A stretch of DNA of 56,597 nucleotides from an uncultured Clostridia bacterium (GTDB lineage: Bacteria > Bacillota > Clostridia > TANB77 > CAG-508), in the NCBI GenBank assembly GCA_947628215.1, contig CANQYZ010000010.1, positions 1 to 56,597 on the forward strand, written 5' to 3'. Below, piece after piece: positions 10,354 through 20,129 of this stretch. The position numbers and the translations under genes are program-made. Under the pieces are notes generated by a model, which was given only the letters and a program-made list of their open reading frames with translations, was not told the DNA's origin and made no database searches. Position 1 is the stretch's first letter, and each line of letters begins with the position of its first letter.

Positions 10354-11412
10354 ATGGCAAGCGGTAAACATTTTAAATCAGATAAGGATGTTGAAAATAA
10401 AATGGAAGTTGAAGAAATTGAAATTTCTACATCTAATGATAATGAGGATAAAGAAAATGAAGAAGTATTAGAAAAAGAAAACAGCAAAAAATCAAAGAAA
10501 GAAAAGAAAGAAAAGAAAGACAAAAAAGATAAAAAAGCTAGAAAAGAAGAAAGAAAAAGAGAAAAAGAAGAAAAAAGAAAAAGCAAAAAGAAAAAAAGTA
10601 TTGGCGTTAAAATCTTAATGACAATTCTTATACTATTATTTATTGGAAGTTTAGTTTTTGTTGGATATGTTCTTTATGACAGATATAAAAATAATAAAGA
10701 AGAAGATGCTCTAAAAACTTTTATTGGAAATGAAACAAACGAATCTGAAAATACTGTAGTCCAAGAAGATGACGGTAGAATGGGCAAAGTAAAAGAACTT
10801 CAAAAGACAAATAAAGATGTAAAAGGATGGCTTGAAATTGAAGGAACTGATATTAGCTATCCACTTCTTCAAGGAAAAGATAATGACTATTATGTTCATC
10901 ATACTTGGAAGAAAAAATATTCAATTGATGGTTCTATTTTCCTAGACAAAGCTTATGATTGGAGTAAACCAAGTTCAAATTTACTAATATATGGACATAA
11001 TAATAGAGGAACAAAGACAATGTTTGTTAATCTATTAAAATTTAAAAAAGAAGATTATTATAAAAAACATAAATATATAAGACTTACAACAGAAAAAGAA
11101 GATGCTAAATTTGAAATAATAGGTGCATTCAAATCAAGAGTATATTATAAGAGCGAAAAGAATGTATTTAGATATTATTATTTCGTAGATGCTAAAAATA
11201 AAGAAGAATTTGATGACTATGTAAAGAATGTAAAAAAAGCAAGTTTATATAAAACAGATGCAACTGCAGAATATGGAGACCAACTTATGACTTTATCTAC
11301 TTGTGACTTTTCTCAAGAAGATGGAAGATTTGTTGTAGTTGCTAAAAAGATTACAGATGGATCTACTACTCAAGCAAATAGTACTGATTCTAATGTACAA
11401 ATTCAAAATTAA
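10354..11412 (+). CDS. Class B sortase
   Basis: Cysteine transpeptidase that attaches surface proteins. ATG 10354 lies 10 bases after AAGGAG. The N-terminal ~85 residues are cytoplasmic and unusually rich in alternating Lys/Glu, followed by one membrane segment (ILMTILILLFIGSLVFVGYVL without the flanking charges) and the sortase fold: LEIEGTDISYPLLQGKDN, the catalytic His in YGHNNRGTKTMF, the catalytic Cys in TLSTCDF and the Arg in EDGRFVVVAKK. The order and spacing fit SrtB-type enzymes. No adjacent substrate with a clear sorting motif was seen. Confidence 0.9.
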   Translation: MASGKHFKSDKDVENKMEVEEIEISTSNDNEDKENEEVLEKENSKKSKKEKKEKKDKKDKKARKEERKREKEEKRKSKKKKSIGVKILMTILILLFIGSLVFVGYVLYDRYKNNKEEDALKTFIGNETNESENTVVQEDDGRMGKVKELQKTNKDVKGWLEIEGTDISYPLLQGKDNDYYVHHTWKKKYSIDGSIFLDKAYDWSKPSSNLLIYGHNNRGTKTMFVNLLKFKKEDYYKKHKYIRLTTEKEDAKFEIIGAFKSRVYYKSEKNVFRYYYFVDAKNKEEFDDYVKNVKKASLYKTDATAEYGDQLMTLSTCDFSQEDGRFVVVAKKITDGSTTQANSTDSNVQIQN

Positions 11413-11419
11413 TAAAAAT

Positions 11420-11465
11420 AAAAAATATAGTTTAGTACAAAAATCTAAGCTATATTTTTATTTAT
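11420..11465 (+). terminator. Terminator after sortase
   Basis: Stem AAAATATAG-TTTAG / CTAA-GCTATATTTT followed by T-rich sequence. Confidence 0.65.
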
Positions 11466-11482
11466 TTTTACCTTGATTTTCC

Positions 11483-11511
11483 TTGTAAAAATGAATGATA
11501 AATGATAGAAT
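11483..11511 (+). promoter_or_regulatory. Promoter of pilin-like gene and murB region
   Basis: TTGTAA (11483-11488), 17-base spacer, TAGAAT (11506-11511), about 33 bases before the pilin-like gene. Confidence 0.5.
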
Positions 11512-11544
11512 TTAATATATTTATAAAGGATAGGAGTTTTCTTT

Positions 11545-12474
11545 ATGCAAAAGATAAAAAATGAAAAAGGTATAACTTTAGTAGTTCTTATTTTAACAGT
11601 CGTATTACTTGCAATTATAGTAGCAGTTTCAATAAATTATGCTTATGATGGTATAAATTATAGTAATGAGCAAAAGATTGTAACAGAACTAAATGAAGTA
11701 CAACAAGCAATTATACAAAAATATTCGGAACTAAAAAAACTTGGACTTGATAAAGATTTAGATACATATAAAAATATTGCCAAAAAGTTAGATGTTTCTA
11801 GAATTAATATTTATAGTGATGAATTAGAACATGAATATTTAAATGAAGAAGATGTAACTTGTGATAAATATTATTTTGGACTTACAAAATCTGATTTAGA
11901 TAAACTTGGAATGAGCATAAAGAAAGACATAAAAGAAAAAGATTTTACTTTTAAGGAAAATGGGGAAGTTGTTTTATATATAGTAAATTTCTATTATGGA
12001 GAAGTATTAAATGTATATAATTCAGAAAACTTTAAAACAGATTATTCAGGAAAACATTTATATACAATTGGAAAGACTGTAGATGAAAATAGCTTATATG
12101 GAAATGGACTTGTCTTTTACTTAGGAGATAAAGAAGCAGAAAAAGAATATGAAAACATAGATGTAAAAGTTTTAACAGAAATTGAATCAGACACTAAAGA
12201 TTCAAGTAGAGCAAAACTTACATTTACAATTACAAATAAATCAGATAAGGATTTAAGATTTGATTTAGCAGAGCTTAATGTAGGAAATACTCAAAATTTA
12301 AGTAATGTTTGGGGAGGTCCATATATAGTAGATTGGTCAAATTCTACTGTAAAAATATCTCCATCAAATGTTACAATACCTGCTAAAGGAACAGATACTT
12401 TTAACATTACTTTAAGCTATTCTGGATATATTCCAGAAGAGATGCTAAAGCTTACTGACATTCAGTGCAAATAA
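11545..12474 (+). CDS. Pilin-like secreted protein with type IV pilin-like N-terminus
   Basis: Begins MQKIKNEKGITLVVLILTVV: a short basic leader, then Gly followed by a long hydrophobic helix, the layout of a prepilin peptidase (class III) signal. The usual Glu at position 5 of the mature helix is absent, so processing is uncertain. The C-terminal ~100 residues look like an immunoglobulin-like beta domain (ITNKSDKDLRFDLAELNVG ... TFNITLSYSG). It ends 8 bases before murB. Its specific function is unknown. Confidence 0.6.
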   Translation: MQKIKNEKGITLVVLILTVVLLAIIVAVSINYAYDGINYSNEQKIVTELNEVQQAIIQKYSELKKLGLDKDLDTYKNIAKKLDVSRINIYSDELEHEYLNEEDVTCDKYYFGLTKSDLDKLGMSIKKDIKEKDFTFKENGEVVLYIVNFYYGEVLNVYNSENFKTDYSGKHLYTIGKTVDENSLYGNGLVFYLGDKEAEKEYENIDVKVLTEIESDTKDSSRAKLTFTITNKSDKDLRFDLAELNVGNTQNLSNVWGGPYIVDWSNSTVKISPSNVTIPAKGTDTFNITLSYSGYIPEEMLKLTDIQCK

Positions 12475-12482
12475 GGAGAGCT

Positions 12483-13380
12483 ATGGATAATTTTTACGAA
12501 GAGTTAATTAAAAAAATAAAAAAAGAAGATGTTTTATTAAATGAGCCAATGAAAAAACATACTTCAATTAAGATTGGCGGAATAGCAGACTATTTTATTT
12601 ATGCAGACAGCATAGATAATCTAATCTATATAATAAATACTTGTTTATCTTTTAATATAGATTATTTTATTATTCGGAAACGGTACTAATCTTTTAGTAA
12701 AGGATAATGGAATAAGAGGAGCTGTTATAAAACTAAAACTAGATTATATAAAAATTGAAGATAAAAAAATAATTGCTGCATCTGGTGCAAGTTTATCTAA
12801 TTTATGCTATTTTGCAAAAGAAAATGAAATCTCTGGATTTGAAAATTTATGTGGAATTCCAGGAACTATAGGTGGAGCTGTAAGAATGAATGCAGGAGCT
12901 TATGGAACTGAGATAAAAGATGTATTAATTAGTTCAAAAGTATTAATAGATGGGAAGATTAAAGAATTCGATAATCTTTCTCATAACTTTAAATATAGAG
13001 AAAGCATATTTAAAAATTTAAAAGGAATTATACTTGAAAGTAGTTTTAAATTAGAAAAAGGTAGCAAAAAATTAATAGAAATTAATATGAATGACATAAT
13101 GGAAAAAAGAAAAAATTCTCAACCATTAGATAAACCAAACTCAGGAAGTACTTTTAAAAGAGGAGAGGATTTTATTACAGCAAAACTTATAGATGAAGCA
13201 GGCCTAAAAGGTTATAAAATAGGGGGCGCTATGATTTCAAATAAACATAGCGGATTTATAGTAAATGAGGATAATGCTACAGCAGAAGATGTAATTAAAC
13301 TTATTAAATATACTAAAGATGTTATAAAAGAAAAATTTGAAAAAGACTTAAAAGAAGAAATCATAATTATTGGAGAGTAA
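12483..13380 (+). CDS. murB: UDP-N-acetylenolpyruvoylglucosamine reductase MurB, one CGG +1 site
   Basis: FAD-dependent reductase of peptidoglycan precursor synthesis. ATG 12483 follows AAGGAGAG. The first segment has MKKHTSIKIGGIADYF; at 12675 an in-frame CGG must be passed +1 to give GNGTNLLVKD, the FAD-binding motif. Then GIPGTIGGAVRMNAGAYG, the RKNSQPLDKPNSGSTFKR region with catalytic Ser, and the C-terminal SNKHSGFIVN. 298 aa after correction, normal length. A second CGG six bases after the first lies in AAC|GGT register once shifted and is read normally. Unshifted, translation stops at 12689. Confidence 0.93.
12675..12678 (+). other. CGG +1 recoding site in murB (Gly65)
   Basis: ATT-CGG-A. 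The shift gives F-I-I-G-N-G-T-N-L-L, the FAD-binding loop. Frame 0 stops at 12687-12689. Confidence 0.9.
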
Positions 13381-13405
13381 AATATAGCTTAAGAGGAGTG
13401 TTATA

Positions 13406-14994
13406 ATGTTAGGATTTTTTAATTGGTTTAATGGAAAAACAAAAATAAAAAGATGGATTTTAATAATATTGCTTGGAATAGTTGCTACTTGTTTTGCATT
13501 TACTTTTGTGATGCAGACAGATATATTAACTCCAAAAGATATTCTTAAAATTGTTCTTTTATTTGCAGCTGGATTTTCAATGATTATCATTGGAGTTGTA
13601 TTTATGCTAAAGAGAACTTTAGAGATAATCGTAGAGGCAAATAACAAGTACTCAGATAAAGGCGAAAAGGCAAGTCTTAATATGAAGAGCTTGATTTTCA
13701 ATAGAACTGTATATAATGAAGGACCAAAGATTGTAGTAATAGGTGGAGGAAATGGATTAAATACAGTAATAAGAGGATTAAAAAAATATACTAGTAATAT
13801 TACTGCAATAGTAACTCTATCAGATCTTGGAAATATTAGTAATAAATCTGTAGATAATCTACATTTTGATGATATAAATGAAAGTATTATTTCACTATCT
13901 GATAAAGAAGAACTTATGGACAAGCTTTTAAATTGGAAATTTAGAAATAGAGAACTTAGAGGACTTAAATTTGGAGATCTTTTCTTACTTGCTATAAATG
14001 AAATGTATTCTAATTTTTCAGAAGGAATAGATAAAAGTACTGAAGTTTTAAATATAACAGGAAAAGTACTTCCATCAACACTTGATGAAATTACACTTTG
14101 TGCTGATTTAGAAGATGGTACAAAAGTAGAAGGAAAAGAAAATATACCAAATGTTGCATATGATAAAGTTGCTAAAATTGATAGAGTTTATATTTCACCA
14201 TCAAATGCGATGCCAGCTCCTAGAGTTTTAGATGCAATAGCAGATGCGGATGCAATTATAATAGGACCTCGGAAGTTTATATACAGATGTACTTCCAAAT
14301 CTGTTAATTAGAAATGTATCAAAAGCAATTAAAGATTCAAAAGCAATTAAGATATATATTACAAATATCATGACAGAGCCTCGGACAAACAGACAATTAT
14401 TCAATTTCAGATCACTTAGAAGCAATATTTGAACATGCTGGAAGAGAAGTAATTGATTATTGTTTAGCAGATACTGGTGAAATAGTTCCTGAATATGTTA
14501 GAAGATATAATTTAGAGGGTTCTGATGTTGTGGGACAAGATATTGAAGCTGTTACTAAAAAAGGAGTAAAAATTATTCAAAAACATTTAGCCAAAATTGA
14601 TGGAGATTATATAAGACATAACTCAGATAGTATTGCAACAACGGTTATGGAGCTAATTGGAAATGATTTAAAATATAGAGATAAACAAGCTACTCCTCAA
14701 TATATGTACTTAAATTCAGTTTTAGAAGATGAAAAGAAATTAGAAAAGAAAAGAGTTAAATCTTTAAATAAGAATAAAAAAGAAATCGAAAAGAATAAAG
14801 AAAAAGCAAGAAGTATACAGCAAAAAAATAAACATAGAAAGCCTAGCAAATTTAATACTAAATATAGAGATAGAATTGAATCAATTCAAACAAGTAGTGA
14901 TAAGAAAAATGAAAATCTAAAACTATATAAAGAAATGGAAAAGCTAGATCAAAAAAATAGTGAAAATAGTCAAAATAAAGAGGATAATGATTAA
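13406..14994 (+). CDS. yvcK: YvcK/CofD-like gluconeogenesis factor, two CGG +1 sites
   Basis: YvcK family, required in Firmicutes for growth on gluconeogenic carbon and for cell shape, and known to bind UDP-sugars. Two N-terminal membrane segments (residues ~12-75) precede the core GGGNGLNTVIRGLKKYT and IVTLSDLG. The conserved ADAIIIGPGSLYTDVLPNLL and NIMTEPGQTDNYS segments each appear only after a +1 shift at CGG (14270, 14382). A Lys/Glu-rich coiled C-terminal tail of ~100 residues follows. 528 aa after correction. It follows murB closely, consistent with an envelope role. Confidence 0.9.
14270..14273 (+). other. CGG +1 recoding site in yvcK (Gly289)
   Basis: CCT-CGG-A. The shift gives I-G-P-G-S-L-Y-T, a family signature. 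Frame 0 stops at 14311. Confidence 0.9.
14382..14385 (+). other. CGG +1 recoding site in yvcK (Gly326)
   Basis: CCT-CGG-A. The shift gives M-T-E-P-G-Q-T-D. Frame 0 stops at 14430-14432. Confidence 0.9.
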
Positions 14995-15041
14995 CTTTAA
15001 ATATCTATAAAACAAAAGAAGTATTATTAGGAGAGATACAA

Positions 15042-17079
15042 ATGAAAATTAGTAATAAAGATTTAGATCTAAAAGAAGGAATAGAAAGAGAATGGATAAT
15101 ATCTAATGGTATTGGTGGATATGCAAGCCAAACGATACTAGGAATTAATACAAGAAAATATCACGGACTTTTAGTTGCACCACTTGATGCTCCATCTAGA
15201 AGACATGTTATATTATCTAAAGTAGATGAAAGTATTACATATAAAGATTCAGGAGTAGAAAAGATATTATATTCAAATATGTGTAGAAATTATATTTCAG
15301 AAGGATTCAAAAATTTAGAGTCTTTTGAAAAAGTTTATAATCCGATATTTAAATATGATATAGATGGAATTAAAATAAAAAAGCAAATTTGTATGGTACA
15401 TAGAAAAAATATAGTATGTATTACATACGAAATTAAAAATACTGATAAAGATATTAAAATGAAAATTACTCCTATATTAAACTTTAGAGATTTTCATTGT
15501 ATAAATTCTGATCATAATTATGATTTAAATCAAAAAATAGTTGGAAATAAAGTAAAAGTTATAATAGATAAAAACGGAATGTATCCTGTATATATGTTTT
15601 TAAAACAAGGAAAATATATAAAACATGAAAATGATACTTTTAAAAATATATATTATATTGAAGAAGAAAAAAGAGGATTTTATCCAGAAGAGAATCTAGC
15701 AGTTCCAGGAAGATATGAAATAGATATTAAGAAAAATGAGACTAAAAAATTAAATTTTATATGTTCTATGGAAGAAAATATAGAAGAAATTGATGGATTT
15801 AAAGTTATTAAAAATGAAAAAGATAGATTAGAGAAAATTGTACAAGATTCTAAACTATTAATAGAAAAAGACAAACTTTCAAAAGAAGAAAAAGAGAAAA
15901 ATGAGATAAATAGAGATTTAGTAATAAATTCAGATTTATTTGTAACATATAGACCAAAGTTTTCTCTTTATACAATAATTGCAGGATTTCCTTGGTTCTT
16001 AGATTGGGGAAGAGATGCACTAATTTCTTTTGAAGGAATTACATTAGTTACAAAAAGATTTGATTTAGCAAAAGAAATATTACTTATGTTTACAAGAGAT
16101 ATAAAATATGGACTAGTTCCAAACGGATATTCAGGATATGATAGTAGACCTTTATACAATAGCGTAGATAGTTCACTTTTACTTTTTGAACAAGTACAAA
16201 AATATATTAATTATACAAATGACTATAAGTTTATAAAAAATAACTTTTATCATATATTAAAAAATATTATTAAAATGTTTTGCAAAGGAATAAATATTGA
16301 TAATAGTAATATTTATGTAGATACAGATGGACTAGTTGTATGTGGCACAGACAAGACTCAGCTAACTTGGATGGATGCAAAAATTGGAGATTTTGCAGTT
16401 ACTCCTAGAAGCGGAAAAGTAGTTGAAATTAATAGCCTTTGGTATAATGCTTTAAAAATTACAGAAAATCTAGCAAAAGAATTTAAAGATAGTGAGACAG
16501 AAGAGAAATTAAATGCTTTTTCTAAAAAAGTAAAAAATTCTTTTAGAAACAAATTTTATAATAAAGATAAAAAATGCTTATATGATGTAATAGGAGATGA
16601 CAGAGTAAGACCAAATCAATTATTTGCAATTTCTCTAACAAATCCTGTTATAAGTGTAAATACAGATAAAGCAATGGAAATATTAAATATTGTAACTAAA
16701 GAATTAAAAACAAGATATGGAATATCTACATTAAGCAAAAAAGAAAAAGAATATTGCGGAGTATATGAAGGAGATAGCTTTAGAAGAGATATGACATATC
16801 ATCAAGGAATTACATGGCCTTGGCTTACAGATATTTATGTTTCTGCATTTAAAAATGTTATTAAAGGACAAAAGAATAAAGAATCTATATTAAAGCTAAG
16901 CGAAGAATATGATAAATACATTAAGAATATGAAAAAAATATATAAAAATGCTTTATATAATGATGCAGCAATACGGAAATATGTCTGAAGTATATGATTC
17001 AATTAGGCCTTATAATCCAGGCGGATGCGTAGCTCAAGCATGGAGCTTAAGCATGTTAATTAAGCTTATGCAAGAATAA
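15042..17079 (+). CDS. Glycogen debranching enzyme (amylo-alpha-1,6-glucosidase type), one CGG +1 site
   Basis: Removes alpha-1,6 branch stubs from glycogen-like polymers. The N-terminal domain begins EWIISNGIGGYASQT with NTRKYHGLLVAP; the catalytic (alpha/alpha)6 domain has FPWFLDWGRDALIS, YNSVDSSLLLFE, LTWMDAK and YEGDSFRRDMTYHQGITWPW. The last 35 residues (GNMSEVYDSIRPYNPGGC, then AQAWS) come only after a +1 shift at CGG 16974. 678 aa after correction. Six other CGG strings lie in C|GG register and are unaffected. Confidence 0.92.
16974..16977 (+). other. CGG +1 recoding site in debranching enzyme (Gly645)
   Basis: ATA-CGG-A. The shift adds the conserved C-terminal 35 residues. Frame 0 stops at 16986-16988. 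Confidence 0.88.
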
Positions 17080-17097
17080 ACCTTAGGAGAATTTTAA

Positions 17098-18090
17098 ATG
17101 GAACAGCAAGTACTAAAACCAATTTATCTTTTCTATGGTGAAGAGAAATATTTAATTGAAGACAACTTAAAAAAAATAAAAAAAGCTTTTGGAGTAATGC
17201 AAAAAGGGATAAATTATATTGAACTTGGAGAGAATAACATATTAGATATTATCCCTAATTTAGAGACGCCAGCTTTTGGTTTTGAAAAAAAATTAATTAT
17301 TATAAGAGATTCAAACTTTTTTAAAAAAGATACAAAAGGTGGAAGTACTTCTGATACTAGAGAAAAAATAGAAAGCTATTTTAAAGAAAACTTTAATAAT
17401 TTTAAAGATTATAATATTATAGTTTTTATTGAAGAGACAGCTATTAAAACATTAGGATTATATAAGTTTATTTTAAATAATCGGTGAAATTAAAGAATAC
17501 GAATTTTTAAAACCTTTTGAAATAAAAGATAGATTAAAAAAAATATGTTTAGCCTATAAAGTAAATGTAAGTGATGATGACTTAAATTATTTTATATCAC
17601 TTGTTCGGTACTAATATGCAAGACCTAATAAATGAAATTAGAAAACTTATTGAATATGCAGGACCAAATGGAACAATTTCAAAGCTTGATATTGATTCTT
17701 TATCTGTAAAACAAGTTCAAGCAATTATTTTTGATTTAACTGATAACCTTGGAAACAAGCAAATTTCAAAAGCAATGGAGATTTTAGATAATCTAGTTTA
17801 TAATAAAGAACCATACCAAAAGATATTAATTACTCTCTATAATCACTTTAAAAAGCTATATTTACTAAAATTATATGATAAATATAAAAAGACATCTGAT
17901 GTTTCAGAAGTGCTCCGGACTTAAACCAAATCAAATTTTTTTGATTTCTAAATATAAAAAACAATTATTATATTTTACAGAGTCTGAACTTGAAGATTTA
18001 GTAAAAGAATTAATTGATTTAGATTACAAATCTAAAAATGGTTTAATAGATATTGAAATTGGATTAAAAGCAATACTTTGTAAAAATTAA
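17098..18090 (+). CDS. holA: DNA polymerase III delta subunit HolA, three CGG +1 sites
   Basis: Clamp-loader subunit that opens the beta clamp; essential in bacteria studied. It begins with the family opening IYLFYGEEKYLIEDNLKKIKK. CGG at 17482, 17606 and 17916 must each be passed +1, joining FILNN-GEIKEYEFLKP, YFISLV-GTNMQDLINEIRKL and VSEVL-GLKPNQIFLISKY. The domain III hallmark AMEILDNLVYNKEPYQKILITL lies between. 329 aa after correction, as expected (about 340). Three overlapping fragments would otherwise be the only products, none of them full length. Confidence 0.9.
17482..17485 (+). other. CGG +1 recoding site in holA (Gly129)
   Basis: AAT-CGG-T. The shift gives N-N-G-E-I-K-E. Frame 0 stops at once: CGG is followed by TGA at 17485-17487. 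Confidence 0.9.
17606..17609 (+). other. CGG +1 recoding site in holA (Gly170)
   Basis: GTT-CGG-T. The shift gives S-L-V-G-T-N-M-Q-D-L. Frame 0 stops at 17612-17614. Confidence 0.9.
17916..17919 (+). other. CGG +1 recoding site in holA (Gly273)
   Basis: CTC-CGG-A. The shift gives E-V-L-G-L-K-P. Frame 0 stops at 17922-17924. Confidence 0.88.
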
Positions 18091-18146
18091 ATAAAATTTT
18101 AAAGTAAAATTAACATAAAAATATTGTATTTCTTTTTTATTTTAGA

Positions 18147-18152
18147 TATAAT
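18147..18152 (+). promoter_or_regulatory. -10 element of promoter for the anchored secreted protein
   Basis: TATAAT at 18147-18152 with TTGTAT at 18124-18129 and a 17-base spacer, about 30 bases before the gene. Confidence 0.6.
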
Positions 18153-18182
18153 TTTTATGATTACAAAAGAGGAGGATTTAGA

Positions 18183-19289
18183 ATGGAACCAAAAAAAGCA
18201 GGAATACCACTAGTTGCGCTTATTATCTTTTTTGCACTAATTATTGGAATAATAGTAGTTTGTATTGGAATACTTCTTACAAGAGGAACAAAAGAACCAA
18301 ATACAGGTTTAAAACTTGCTTCTAATGATACAAATACAGGTGATGGTCAAAATGCAGTTGTAAATAATATTGAAGAGCCACCAGTAGAAGATACAGGTAC
18401 AGATTTACAACTTTCTGATCAAAAAGCAATAGAAGCATATAGATTAGCTGGAAGCTATGATACAGCTGCAAAATTTGCAATATATCAAAATGGACCTTTT
18501 GCAAGTGATAATATAAATGAAGTGCTTAAATTAAGACTTGCTTTTGCACAACTTACAGATGAAGAACTTTCAGGAGACTCTATTCCAAAATCTAAAATAG
18601 AAGAAAATTTAGTAAAAGTTTTTGGAACAGCAGAAGGCGTAAATATGCAGACAGTTGTTATGTTTACAGACTATAATTTTAAAACAGATTATAAAATAAT
18701 TTCTTTTGATTATAATTCTCAAACAGAAACATTTACAATAAATAAATCAACACTAAATTCAACTGATCCATCTTTAGTTAGAGAAATAGTAAATAAAGCT
18801 ACTATTTTTAATGATGAATCAATAGAAATATATGTAACACCATTATTTATTCAAACAACAGATTATACTAACGAAGGTGCTACTACAAAAGCATATTCAT
18901 TATATTCAAAATATGATTTTCCAAATCAACAATTTACAGATTTATTAATTCCGGTATTGAAAGAAGATTATTATAATGCATTTGTTAGTGGAGATGAATT
19001 AGATATAGATAAATTTAATTATGAATCTTTGCATACAAATATATTAAAACAAAACATAGATATTGCAACACTTCCACAGTATAAATATAAATTTGTTAAA
19101 AATGGTGATAATTATAATTTACAATCTTTTGAATTAGTAAGTTCAGAAACACCAAGTACTGAAGGCGGCACAGAAAATACAACTTCAGAAAATACTGCAT
19201 CAGATCCAAATAGCACACCATCTGGAAATACAGCATCAAACGAACAAACAAATGCTAATGCTTCTGGAAGTGGAAGTACATCAAATTAA
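18183..19289 (+). CDS. Hypothetical membrane-anchored secreted protein with Ser/Thr-rich tail
   Basis: Starts at ATG behind AGAGGAGG. One N-terminal membrane segment (LVALIIFFALIIGIIVVCIGI) anchors a ~250 aa extracellular domain I do not recognise. The last ~45 residues are Ser/Thr/Asn/Gly-rich and look like a wall-spanning or disordered tail. No lipobox, sorting motif or catalytic signature is visible. It stands alone between its own promoter and a terminator. Function unknown. Confidence 0.6.
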   Translation: MEPKKAGIPLVALIIFFALIIGIIVVCIGILLTRGTKEPNTGLKLASNDTNTGDGQNAVVNNIEEPPVEDTGTDLQLSDQKAIEAYRLAGSYDTAAKFAIYQNGPFASDNINEVLKLRLAFAQLTDEELSGDSIPKSKIEENLVKVFGTAEGVNMQTVVMFTDYNFKTDYKIISFDYNSQTETFTINKSTLNSTDPSLVREIVNKATIFNDESIEIYVTPLFIQTTDYTNEGATTKAYSLYSKYDFPNQQFTDLLIPVLKEDYYNAFVSGDELDIDKFNYESLHTNILKQNIDIATLPQYKYKFVKNGDNYNLQSFELVSSETPSTEGGTENTTSENTASDPNSTPSGNTASNEQTNANASGSGSTSN

Positions 19290-19306
19290 ATATAATAAAA
19301 AGCTTT

Positions 19307-19337
19307 AAAATGTATCTAGATTCTAGGTACATTTTTT
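19307..19337 (+). terminator. Terminator after the anchored secreted protein
   Basis: Stem AAATGTATCTAG / CTAGGTACATTT with one G:U pair, followed by Ts. Confidence 0.8.
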
Positions 19338-19350
19338 GATGTTTTTTTGC

Positions 19351-19379
19351 TTGTATTTTTATAATTATTATAATAAAAT
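19351..19379 (+). promoter_or_regulatory. Promoter of flavodoxin-like gene
   Basis: TTGTAT (19351-19356), 17 bases, TAAAAT (19374-19379). Confidence 0.45.
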
Positions 19380-19430
19380 CTAAAAATAAATAAGAAATAA
19401 ATTAAAACAAAAAGTAAAAGAGGGATAAAA

Positions 19431-19949
19431 ATGATAGATGCTATTGTTTATTTTTCAAATGCAGGACATACAAAAAGATATGCTGAGATGCTTTCAGAGA
19501 AAATAGGAGTAAATGCATATTCATTTAAAGAGGCTAAAAAAGAAATTAAGAAAAAATCTAATATAATATTTATGACTTGGGTTAAAAATGGTAAGCTTGT
19601 AAATTTAAAAAAGGCGAGAGGAAGATATAATTTAAATGCTATTTGTGCTGTTGGAATGAATTATCCTGGAAAAGGTATATCATCTACACTTCAAAATAAA
19701 AATAAGATAAACCTTATTAAAGAAAAGTTTTTCTATATGCAAGGTGGGTTTGATATAGATAAGTTATCTGGATCTAATAAAATAATAATGAATGCTCTTG
19801 AAAAATCTTTATCTAAAGTATCAGAAGCTAAAAGCTTGCCACAAGATCAAAAAGAAATATTGCACATGCTTAAAAATAAATCTGATTGTGTGAAAGTTAA
19901 TAATATTAAAGAAGTTTATAGCTGGTATAATAGAGAATTTAAAAAATAA
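19431..19949 (+). CDS. Flavodoxin-like domain protein
   Basis: 172 aa. Starts MIDAIVYFSNAGHTKRYAEML, the phosphate-binding first loop of flavodoxin-like folds, followed by NIIFMTWVKNGKLV and CAVGMNYPGKG, so FMN binding and electron transfer are plausible. The C-terminal third is divergent. It is a single-gene unit with its own promoter; the following DNA is a pyrimidine-rich terminator region. No redox partner is adjacent, so the pathway is unknown. Confidence 0.65.
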   Translation: MIDAIVYFSNAGHTKRYAEMLSEKIGVNAYSFKEAKKEIKKKSNIIFMTWVKNGKLVNLKKARGRYNLNAICAVGMNYPGKGISSTLQNKNKINLIKEKFFYMQGGFDIDKLSGSNKIIMNALEKSLSKVSEAKSLPQDQKEILHMLKNKSDCVKVNNIKEVYSWYNREFKK

Positions 19950-20005
19950 AATAATAAAAAGCAAAAATATAAATAAAATATTAGGAGTTTAATATTAAAA
20001 AAATT

Positions 20006-20108
20006 AACAAAATCAAAAAAAGAAAATAAAATTATTTTTTATTTTCTTTTTTCTTTTTTCTTTTTCATTTTTTTATTTTCTTATTTTTTCTATCTTTTTT
20101 ATTTTTTA
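20006..20108 (+). terminator. AT-only hairpin and long pyrimidine tract between convergent genes
   Basis: Inverted repeat of the type AAAAGAAAATAAAA / TTATTTTCTTTT runs into about 70 bases consisting almost only of T with scattered C. Probably a terminator for the flavodoxin-like gene; otherwise low-complexity sequence. Confidence 0.5.
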
Positions 20109-20129
20109 AGTTACATTTAAATTTAAAAC

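Noticed and set aside
12681..12684. Second CGG in murB as another shift site
   Set aside because: After the shift at 12675 it lies in AAC|GGT register and is read normally as Asn-Gly.
17601..17924. Separate small genes inside holA, spoIIIAA, uvrB and copA
   Set aside because: The fragments are consecutive pieces of one protein family each, without own ribosome-binding sites, except the copZ-like start at 46778.
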